DNA of 19,859 nt from QNFN01 sp033722135 (GTDB lineage: Bacteria > Pseudomonadota > Gammaproteobacteria > QNFN01), in assembly GCA_033722135.1 (NCBI GenBank), contig JAWVZO010000031.1, positions 1 through 19,859 of the forward strand, given 5' to 3'. This document shows positions 14,195-19,859 of the stretch, piece after piece. The position numbers were made by a program, and so were the translations under genes. Every line of letters starts with the position of its first letter. Position 1 is the first letter of the stretch. The notes under the pieces are model-generated. The model saw only the letters and a program-made list of their open reading frames with translations. It was not told where the DNA came from and did not search any database.

Positions 14195-15214
14195 GTGCAC
14201 GACGTAGAAGAACTGGTAAACCGGGCGGAGACCGAGATCGACGCCGCCGGCGACCTGGCCGGCCTTGACCGGGTACGGGTCCGCTACCTGGGCAAGAAGG
14301 GGCTGCTGACCGACCTGCTCAAGCGGCTCGGCCAGGTCGCCGCCGACGAGCGGCCGGCGCGCGGCCAGGCGATCAACCGCGCCAAGCAGCAGCTGCAGGA
14401 GGCGCTGGAGCGGCGCCGCGAGGCGCTCGACGAGGCGCGGCTCGCCGAGGCGCTCGCCCGCGAGACCCTCGATGTCACGCTGCCCGGCCGCGGCCAGGTG
14501 CGTGGCGGGCTTCACCCGATCACCGCGACGCTGCGCCGCATCGAGCGGCTCTTCGCCCAGGCCGGCTTCGCGGTGATCGAAGGGCCCGAGATCGAGGACG
14601 ACTACCACAACTTCGAGGCCCTCAACATCCCGCCGCACCACCCCGCGCGGGCGATGCACGACACCTTCTACTTCGACGCGCGCATGCTGCTGCGGACCCA
14701 CACCTCGAACGTGCAGATCCGCGCCATGGAGAACCGCGAACCACCGCTGGCGGTGATCGCGCCGGGGCGGGTCTACCGCTGCGACTCGGACCTGACCCAC
14801 AGCCCGATGTTCCACCAGGTCGAGGGCTTCCTGGTCGACGAGGCGATCAGCTTCGCCGACCTCAAGGGCATCCTCAACGACTTCCTGCGCAACTTCTTCG
14901 AGCGCGACGACCTCGCGGTGCGCTTCCGGCCGTCCTACTTCCCGTTTACCGAGCCGTCCGCCGAGGTCGACATCCAGTGCGTGATCTGCAGCGGCTCGGG
15001 CTGCCGTACCTGCGGCCAGAGCGGCTGGCTGGAGATCCTCGGCAGCGGCATGATCCACCCGGAAGTGTTCCGCCACGTAGGCATCGACAGCGAGCGCTTC
15101 ACCGGCTTCGCGTTCGGCATGGGCGTCGAGCGCCTGGCGATGCTCCGCTACGGTATCGACGACCTGCGGATCTTCTTCGACAACGACCTGCGCTTCCTGC
15201 GCCAGTTCCAGTAG
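14195..15214 (+). CDS. pheS: Phenylalanyl-tRNA synthetase alpha subunit
   Basis: This 339-residue catalytic subunit forms an alpha2-beta2 enzyme with PheT and charges tRNA-Phe. The N-terminal coiled coil (about residues 1-90, rich in Arg/Glu) contacts tRNA. The class II core includes HPARAMHDTFYF, LLRTHTSNVQIR (motif 2 region), RVYRCDSDLTHSPMFHQVEGFLVD and motif 3 FAFGMGVERLAMLRYGIDDLR. Four Cys (262, 265, 270, 273; CVICSGSGCRTC) precede GWLEILGSGMIHPEV, a pattern seen in many bacterial PheS and possibly a metal knuckle. The start is GTG 14195 with a GGGGACGAG stretch before it. It follows a terminator closely and pheT follows after 16 bp. Confidence 0.97.
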   Translation: MHDVEELVNRAETEIDAAGDLAGLDRVRVRYLGKKGLLTDLLKRLGQVAADERPARGQAINRAKQQLQEALERRREALDEARLAEALARETLDVTLPGRGQVRGGLHPITATLRRIERLFAQAGFAVIEGPEIEDDYHNFEALNIPPHHPARAMHDTFYFDARMLLRTHTSNVQIRAMENREPPLAVIAPGRVYRCDSDLTHSPMFHQVEGFLVDEAISFADLKGILNDFLRNFFERDDLAVRFRPSYFPFTEPSAEVDIQCVICSGSGCRTCGQSGWLEILGSGMIHPEVFRHVGIDSERFTGFAFGMGVERLAMLRYGIDDLRIFFDNDLRFLRQFQ

Positions 15215-15230
15215 GGCGGGGAGGGCGAAC

Positions 15231-17609
15231 ATGCGTTTCAGCGAATCGTGGCTGCGGGAGTGGGTCGATCCGGAGATCGACACCGCCGCTCTGGTCCACC
15301 AGCTCACCATGGCCGGGCTCGAGGTCGACAGCGTCGAGCCCGTGGCGCCGCCGCTCGACGGCGTCGTGGTCGGGCGCATCGCGGAGATCGTCCCGCACCC
15401 GGACGCCGACCGGCTCCGCGTCTGCCGGGTCGACATCGGCGATGGCACACTGCTCCAGGTGGTGTGCGGGGCGCCGAACGCCCGCGAGGGGCTGCTCGCA
15501 CCCCTGGCGACTGTCGGCGCACAGCTCCCCGACGGACCGAAGATCAAACGCAGCAAGCTGCGCGGCGTCGAGTCCCACGGCATGCTCTGCTCGGCGATTG
15601 AACTCGGCCTCGGCGAGGCGGCCGAGGGCCTGCTCGAGCTGCCCGAGGGCCTCGAGCCGGGTGCGCCGCTGGCGGCCGCCCTGGGGCTCGACGACACCGC
15701 CATCGAGGTCGACCTGACCCCGAACCGCGGCGACTGCCTCGGCCTCGCGGGGATCGCGCGCGAGGTCGGCGTGCTCAACCGCGCCAGGGTCACGCCGGTC
15801 GCCGCCGAGCCGGTCGAGGCGGCCGTCGACGACACCTTCCCGGTCGAGCTCGCCGCGCCCGAGGGGTGCCCACGCTACCTCGGCCGGGTGATCCGGGGCA
15901 TCGATCCGCACGCCACCACGCCCGCCTGGATGCAGGAGCGGCTGCGGCGCAGTGGCGTGCGCAGCCTCGGGCCGCTGGTCGACGTCACCAACTACGTCAT
16001 GCTCGAACTCGGCCAGCCGATGCACGCCTTCGACCTGGCGCGGCTCGAGGGCGGCATCGTCGTGCGCTGGGCCGAGGCGGGCGAGAAGCTGCTGCTGCTC
16101 GACGGGCGCGAGGTCGAACTCGACGCCGAGACGCTGGTGATCGCCGACCACGGGCAGGCGGTCGCCATCGCCGGTGTCATGGGCGGCGAGCTCTCGGGGG
16201 TCGCCGACGACACCGGGACCCTGTTCCTCGAGAGCGCCTTCTTCGCGCCGACGGCGATTGCCGGCCGCGCGCGCCGCTACGGCATGCACACCGACGCCTC
16301 GCACCGATTCGAGCGCGGCGTCGATCCGGAGTTGCAGCGCCGCGCCATGGAGCGCGCCACCCGCCTCCTGCTCGACATCGTCGGCGGCACACCCGGTCCG
16401 ATCGTCGAGGCGTCCGACGAGGCGCACCTGCCGCGCCCGGCCACCGTCCGACTGCGCCGCGAGCGCGTCCGTCGGCTGCTCGGCATCGACATCCCAGACG
16501 ACGACGTCGAGGAGATCCTCGCGCGCCTGGGCATGGAGGCCGTGGCCGCCGCCGACGGCTGGGAGGTCCGGGCACCGAGCTACCGCTTCGACGTCGCCAT
16601 CGAGGCCGACCTGATCGAGGAACTGGCCCGCATCCACGGCTACGAGGCGATCCCCCCGAGCCGGCCGCACGGGGCGATGACCATCCTGCCCGAACCGGAA
16701 CGGCGCGCCGATGCGCAGCGTGTGGCCGGCACGCTGGTCGAGCGCGGCTACCACGAGGCGATCACCTTCAGCTTCGTCGATCCGGCCAGGCAGGCGCTGC
16801 TCGACCCCGGGCACGAGGCCATCGCGCTCGCCAACCCGATCTCCAGCGACCTCGCCGTGATGCGTACCACGCTGTGGGTCGGCCTGCTCGACGCCGTCGC
16901 CCACAACCTGCGCCGCCAGCAGCCGCGGGTCCGCCTGTTCGAGACCGGCCTGCGCTACCTGCAGGGCACCGACGGCATCGTCCAGGAGCCGATGGTCGCC
17001 GGCGTGGCGTGCGGCACCGCCGATCCGGAGCAGTGGGGCGAGGCGGCCCGCGAGATCGATTTCTTCGACGTCAAGGGCGACGTCGAGGCGCTGCTCGGAT
17101 TGACCGGCCCGGCTTCTGACTCTATCTTTGTTCCGGAAAAGCGACCCGCACTCCACCCCGGCCAGTCGGCACGCATCCTGCGCGGTGACCGGGAGATCGG
17201 GTGGATCGGCAGCCTCGGCCCGCAGGTCGCGCAAAAAATGGGGCTCAAGGGGAGGATCCTGCTTTTCGAGCTGAGCCTGTCGGCCCTCGGCCAGGGCGAG
17301 GCGCCGAGCTACGCGACGCTCTCGCGTTTCCCGGCCATCCGCCGGGACCTGGCGGTCGTCGTCGACGAGTCGCTGCCGTCCGGAGACCTCTGCGCCACCG
17401 TGCGCGAGGCGGCCGGCCCGTGGCTGCTCGAGCTACAGTTGTTTGACATATACGTTGGCAAAGGCGTTGATTCAAACAGAAAAAGTTTGGCGTTGGGCTT
17501 GACCTTGCAGCATCCTTCGCGCACTCTAAAGGACAACGAGGTCGACACGGTGATCGAGGGCGTCGTGCAGCGACTGCGCGACGACCACGGGGCGGACCTC
17601 AGGGAGTAG
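15231..17609 (+). CDS. pheT: Phenylalanyl-tRNA synthetase beta subunit
   Basis: This 792-residue partner of PheS (E. coli 795) contains the editing site and tRNA-binding modules. Order: N-terminal EMAP-type tRNA-binding domain (about 39-150, with VCGAPNAREG), B3/B4 editing domain (about 210-385, with VDVTNYVMLELGQPMHAFDL), B5 (about 400-475), the catalytic-like core (about 490-690) and the ferredoxin-fold anticodon-binding domain (about 700-792, YATLSRFPAIRRDLAVVVDE). The Shine-Dalgarno GGGAGGG lies 8 nt before ATG 15231. The region 17430-17540 departs from the strong GC codon preference, using ATA, AGA, AGT, TTG and CTA, and carries a TTGACA and an IHF-like site, probably the control region of ihfA. 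The stop is 10 bp before ihfA. Confidence 0.98.
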   Translation: MRFSESWLREWVDPEIDTAALVHQLTMAGLEVDSVEPVAPPLDGVVVGRIAEIVPHPDADRLRVCRVDIGDGTLLQVVCGAPNAREGLLAPLATVGAQLPDGPKIKRSKLRGVESHGMLCSAIELGLGEAAEGLLELPEGLEPGAPLAAALGLDDTAIEVDLTPNRGDCLGLAGIAREVGVLNRARVTPVAAEPVEAAVDDTFPVELAAPEGCPRYLGRVIRGIDPHATTPAWMQERLRRSGVRSLGPLVDVTNYVMLELGQPMHAFDLARLEGGIVVRWAEAGEKLLLLDGREVELDAETLVIADHGQAVAIAGVMGGELSGVADDTGTLFLESAFFAPTAIAGRARRYGMHTDASHRFERGVDPELQRRAMERATRLLLDIVGGTPGPIVEASDEAHLPRPATVRLRRERVRRLLGIDIPDDDVEEILARLGMEAVAAADGWEVRAPSYRFDVAIEADLIEELARIHGYEAIPPSRPHGAMTILPEPERRADAQRVAGTLVERGYHEAITFSFVDPARQALLDPGHEAIALANPISSDLAVMRTTLWVGLLDAVAHNLRRQQPRVRLFETGLRYLQGTDGIVQEPMVAGVACGTADPEQWGEAAREIDFFDVKGDVEALLGLTGPASDSIFVPEKRPALHPGQSARILRGDREIGWIGSLGPQVAQKMGLKGRILLFELSLSALGQGEAPSYATLSRFPAIRRDLAVVVDESLPSGDLCATVREAAGPWLLELQLFDIYVGKGVDSNRKSLALGLTLQHPSRTLKDNEVDTVIEGVVQRLRDDHGADLRE
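17443..17472 (+). promoter_or_regulatory. Candidate internal ihfA promoter with IHF-like site
   Basis: A consensus -35 TTGACA (17443-17448) is followed at 17 bp by a weak -10-like GTTGAT (17466-17471). On the minus strand, 17460-17472 reads AATCAACGCCTTT, which matches the IHF consensus WATCAANNNNTTR at all but the last position and overlaps the -10. In E. coli ihfA is transcribed from a promoter within pheT and repressed by IHF, so an equivalent is plausible. Confidence 0.4.
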
Positions 17610-17619
17610 ACTAAGAACG

Positions 17620-17922
17620 ATGGCACTGACCAAGGCAGACATGGCCGAGCAGCTCTTCGAGGTGCTGGGCCTGAACAAGCGGGAAGCAAAGGAGCTGGTC
17701 GAGCAGTTCTTCGAGGAGATCCGCGCGAGCCTCGAGCAGGGCAACCAGGTCAAGCTCTCCGGATTCGGCAACTTCGATCTGCGCGAGAAGCGGGAGCGTC
17801 CCGGCCGCAACCCCAAGACCGGGGAGGAGATCCCGATCACCGCGCGCCGCGTCGTCACCTTCCGCCCGGGTCAGAAGCTCAAGACCATGGTGGAGCCGAG
17901 CTATGCTCGAGACGAGCAATAA
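17620..17922 (+). CDS. ihfA: Integration host factor alpha subunit
   Basis: This 100-residue HU/IHF-family protein pairs with IhfB to bend DNA at specific sites. It starts MALTKADMAEQLFEVLGLNKREAKELVEQFFEEI, and the DNA-wrapping arm reads RPGRNPKTGEEIPITARRVVTFRPGQKLK with the intercalating Pro in NPKTGEEIPI. The length and position after pheT identify IhfA rather than HU. AAGAACG is a weak ribosome binding site and GGGAG lies farther upstream; translation may depend on coupling with pheT. The last 20 bp overlap the start of the merR gene. Confidence 0.97.
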   Translation: MALTKADMAEQLFEVLGLNKREAKELVEQFFEEIRASLEQGNQVKLSGFGNFDLREKRERPGRNPKTGEEIPITARRVVTFRPGQKLKTMVEPSYARDEQ

Positions 17923-18259
17923 CGCCGAACTGCCGCCGATCCCGGCGAAGCGCTACTTCACGATCGGCGAGGTCGGCGAGCTCTGCGACGTCAAGCCGCA
18001 CGTACTCCGCTACTGGGAGCAGGAGTTCCCGCAGCTCAAGCCCGTCAAGCGCCGCGGCAACCGCCGCTACTACCAGCGCCACGACGTGATGATGATCCGC
18101 CAGATCCGCAGCCTGCTCTACGAGCAGGGCTACACCATCGGCGGCGCCCGCCAGTACCTCGAGGGCGGACAGGCCAAGGACGATGCCCAGCAGAGCCAGC
18201 AGCTCATCCGCATGGTGCGCAGCGAACTCGAGGAGATCCTCCGCATCCTCCGCCACTGA
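17903..18259 (+). CDS. MerR-family transcriptional regulator
   Basis: This 118-residue protein has an N-terminal winged helix of MerR type at about 18-86 (YFTIGEVGELCDVKPHVLRYWEQEFPQLKPVKRRGNRRYYQRHDVMMIRQIRSLLYEQGYTIGGARQYL). A short C-terminal coiled coil (QSQQLIRMVRSELEEILRIL) would form the dimer helix. It lacks a sensor domain and has only one Cys, so metal sensing is unlikely. This gene sits after ihfA in many Gammaproteobacteria and its targets are unknown. The start at 17903 overlaps ihfA by 20 bp; GGTGGAG lies 8 nt before it. It forms the last gene of the pheST-ihfA operon. Confidence 0.93.
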   Translation: MLETSNNAELPPIPAKRYFTIGEVGELCDVKPHVLRYWEQEFPQLKPVKRRGNRRYYQRHDVMMIRQIRSLLYEQGYTIGGARQYLEGGQAKDDAQQSQQLIRMVRSELEEILRILRH

Positions 18260-18286
18260 ACCGCTGTTCGTGGCCTCCGGATCGGG

Positions 18287-18292
18287 TAGAAT
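18287..18292 (+). promoter_or_regulatory. Possible -10 element for tRNA-Pro
   Basis: TAGAAT lies 33 bp before the tRNA, a spacing that fits a -10 box. No convincing -35 is found; only a weak CTGTTC at 18264-18269. Confidence 0.3.
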
Positions 18293-18325
18293 GCCCGTCC
18301 GGTTCCGACCGACAGATCAAGCACA

Positions 18326-18402
18326 CGGGGCGTAGCGCAGCCTGGTAGCGCACCTGCATGGGGTGCAGGTGGTCGGGGGTTCAAATCCCTCCGCCCCGAC
18401 CA
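18326..18402 (+). tRNA. tRNA-Pro (anticodon GGG)
   Basis: The acceptor CGGGGCG (18326-18332) pairs with CGCCCCG (18392-18398), followed by A and an encoded CCA (18400-18402). The anticodon stem CCTGC/GCAGG holds loop ATGGGGT, anticodon GGG at 18360-18362. The T-arm GGGGG-TTCAAAT-CCCTC includes one G-T pair. It decodes CCC/CCU proline codons. Confidence 0.96.
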
Positions 18403-18991
18403 AATCCATTCCTGGACGCACCGGCCGATCGGCGAGCTCCGCTTCGGCCGGACCTTCCATTGCCCGACGACCCGGGGATCGAGGTCGCGGCGAAATGCGT
18501 TCCAAGACAGCGGCATGGAGCCCGCCGTTGCGGTTACGCCGACCCAGTGCATGGGCATCGAATCATCCTGCGACCTCGGCCACCCCGAGCGGACCACCGA
18601 GCGGCTCGTTACTGCGCGCAGGCCGTGACCTTCGACAGCACGTCTTCAAGCTTTCGGTGACGGCGGGTATCGGCCTCTCCGAGCTTCGGCCGGGCGAGGA
18701 TTCCCCCGGCATGATCGACCGTGCCGACGTGGCGTTGTACCGCGCCAAGCAGGAAGGCAAGAACCGGGTCGTCTCCGCACCGGGCGCGGACGACCCGCTC
18801 ATACAGCTGTCATCCTCCACCGGTGAGCCGGTTCCGTCACGGCGGGCGTGCGTCGGGAAGATGGTCCAGAATAGTGCACAGGCACGCCGGCACGCCATTA
18901 CGCGACCCGCGCCCTCGCCGGCCGACCGGAGTGGGCGATTCGGCACGGATTCCGCAGGATTCGGCTGGAACACACACCCGATTCTCGACAC
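18403..18991. other. Degenerate intergenic region after tRNA-Pro
   Basis: No intact gene is present. A 7-bp GC hairpin, CCGGCCG (18421-18427) with CGGCCGG (18445-18451), follows the tRNA without a T-run. A GGDEF remnant occupies 18627-18780 (separate entry). Before the next gene, GATTCGGC occurs twice (18937-18944 and 18958-18965), 21 bp apart, which may be a direct-repeat binding site. No duplicated tRNA 3' end is evident. Confidence 0.5.
18627..18780 (+). pseudogene. C-terminal remnant of a GGDEF (diguanylate cyclase) domain
   Basis: The frame reads DLRQHVFKLSVTAGIGLSEL, then RPGEDSPGMIDRADVALYRAKQEGKNRVV. This is the end of a GGDEF domain: the VT.SIGVAEL strand and the ADxALYxAKxxGRNRV helix are unmistakable. 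The active-site GG(D/E)EF motif and everything before it are absent, and sequence upstream in all frames looks unrelated, as does the tail after 18780. No start codon or ribosome binding site is apparent. I read it as the decayed end of a cyclic-di-GMP synthase gene, left by a deletion or rearrangement beside the tRNA. Confidence 0.75.
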
Positions 18992-19813
18992 ATGACGTCT
19001 CTCACCGCATTTCTCTACCACCCCGCGGTCTACGCCGGGCTCCTGCCGCTGGCCATCGTGCTGGTCGTCTGCGCACTGCCGGGGCCGGCGCAGTCCTGGA
19101 GGGCACTGACAGGCGTGCTCGCGGGCTTCCTGGTCTCGGCCTGGATGGCGATCGGCAGCGGCCTGCTGGCCTTCGACTCCACGGCCAAGCTGGTCTGGGC
19201 CGCGGTGCCCGTGTTCGCGCTCGGCGGGCTGTTCGCGGCCCGGCCCCGCACGCTGGCCGCGCTCCACCTGCTCCTCGCGCTGGCATTGCCGCTGTGGCTG
19301 ATTGCGCCTCTGATTACCCGCGAGGGCCTCGACGCTGTGGTCCGTTACGGCTACCTTCCACTGTTCAACCTCGCCGTGCTGGCCGCGTTCGTTCGCGGTG
19401 GCGGGTCGTCGAGATCGAACCTCGCGGCCCTGCTGGTTTTGGGGATGGGGGTCGGTTCGTGCGCCGCGCTCGGCGCGTCGGTCCTCTATGCCGAGCGCGC
19501 CTTCAGTCTCGCTGCCGGGATCGGGGCCCTGGCCCTGTGCTTGCTTCTCGGCCGGGAGCCGTGGGCCGGCAGGGGTCTTGCGTTGCCGGTGGCCCAGCTG
19601 CTCGGCACGCTGGCCGGGCTCGGCACGGTCTACGCGAACCTGCCGGTCGCCGCGCTCGTCCCGTTGGCCGCCGTGCCCTGGATGGTGCGGATCCCGGTTC
19701 CGTACGGGTGGGGGCGCGCGGCGCACTTCGCACTTTCTTCCGGATATTGCATACTGCCCGCCACCATCGCCGTGGCGTATGTCTGGCACGAGACCGGACC
19801 GCCTGCGTTTTAA
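18992..19813 (+). CDS. Polytopic membrane protein of unknown function
   Basis: This 273-residue protein is almost entirely hydrophobic, with about eight to nine predicted membrane helices, for example AGLLPLAIVLVVCALPG, the ALTGVLAGFLVSAWMAIGSGLLAF helix, HLLLALALPLWLIAPLI, LALCLLLGR and FALSSGYCILPATIAVAYVW. There is no signal peptide beyond the first helix and no motif I recognise. A membrane protein with repeated Gly/Ala-rich helices near a tRNA gene could be a transporter-like or respiratory accessory protein, but this is not supported. The ATG at 18992 lacks a clear Shine-Dalgarno; the stop is TAA at 19811. The next gene begins 20 bp later, so an operon is possible. Confidence 0.75.
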   Translation: MTSLTAFLYHPAVYAGLLPLAIVLVVCALPGPAQSWRALTGVLAGFLVSAWMAIGSGLLAFDSTAKLVWAAVPVFALGGLFAARPRTLAALHLLLALALPLWLIAPLITREGLDAVVRYGYLPLFNLAVLAAFVRGGGSSRSNLAALLVLGMGVGSCAALGASVLYAERAFSLAAGIGALALCLLLGREPWAGRGLALPVAQLLGTLAGLGTVYANLPVAALVPLAAVPWMVRIPVPYGWGRAAHFALSSGYCILPATIAVAYVWHETGPPAF

Positions 19814-19833
19814 CTCGGTTCTGGGGGCAGATT

Positions 19834-19859
19834 ATGGAAAATCTACGGAAACTGTTGCC
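19834..19859 (+). CDS. Start of another gene (truncated by window end)
   Basis: ATG at 19834 opens MENLRKLL and runs off the window edge. GGGGGCAG just upstream is a modest ribosome binding site, and the position 20 bp after the preceding stop fits an operon. Only eight residues are visible, so no function can be given. Confidence 0.35.

Noticed and set aside
13529..17234. Two very long antisense frames (768 and 711 codons) opposite rpmI to pheT
   Set aside because: They arise from third-position GC bias in the plus-strand genes; composition is Arg/Ala/Gly/Asp-rich without motifs.
18130..18597. 155-codon minus frame over tRNA-Pro (RRDLNPRPPAPHAGALPGCATP)
   Set aside because: It is the same artefact: the antisense reading of tRNA-Pro, often mis-annotated as a protein.

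Overview
This window looks like chromosomal DNA of a GC-rich gammaproteobacterium. The clearest evidence is the unbroken block thrS-infC-rpmI-rplT-pheS-pheT-ihfA-merR followed by tRNA-Pro(GGG), an arrangement typical of that class. The TRAP transporter, the cytochrome b561/c pair and the tungstate transporter suggest a respiring, metabolically versatile environmental bacterium, perhaps Chromatiales/Ectothiorhodospiraceae-like; that placement is inference. Layout: (1) 1-604, the end of a TPR/FimV-like gene. (2) 674-1905, minus strand, a cytochrome b561-like membrane protein and a periplasmic class II cytochrome c. (3) 2172-5422, minus strand, a dctPQM TRAP transporter operon with a well-matched sigma-54 promoter and a strong terminator; the dctP-dctQ junction holds an odd C-rich stretch that may be a sequencing or assembly artefact and removes the true dctQ start. 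(4) 5595-5759, tRNA-Val(GAC) with promoter and terminator. (5) 6077-9580, a HTH plus periplasmic-binding-protein-like regulator divergent from tupBCA, an ABC transporter for tungstate. (6) 9581-10805, a long intergenic region that becomes AT-rich and full of dyad symmetries, then a secreted PRC-barrel protein and a small glycine-zipper lipoprotein. (7) 10843-18259, the translation block, plus strand. (8) 18326-18402 tRNA-Pro, a remnant of a diguanylate cyclase, a polytopic membrane protein and the first codons of another gene. How it works together: dctPQM imports an organic acid, probably a C4-dicarboxylate, under likely sigma-54 enhancer control. TupA captures tungstate and TupBC imports it; the divergent regulator has a domain related to periplasmic oxyanion-binding proteins, so it may sense tungstate or molybdate directly. 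The translation block makes ThrRS, IF3, L35, L20 and both PheRS subunits, then IHF-alpha. I see a good sigma-70 promoter inside thrS for infC-rpmI-rplT, an infC gene that starts at AUA behind a perfect Shine-Dalgarno, and an IHF-like site with a TTGACA inside the end of pheT, where an autoregulated ihfA promoter would be expected. No CRISPR array, insertion sequence, phage or clearly new defence-type system is visible. The most interesting items are the regulator/tupBCA pair with its dyad-rich control region, the AUA start of infC, the dyad-packed leader of the PRC-barrel gene, and the suspect dctP-dctQ junction.
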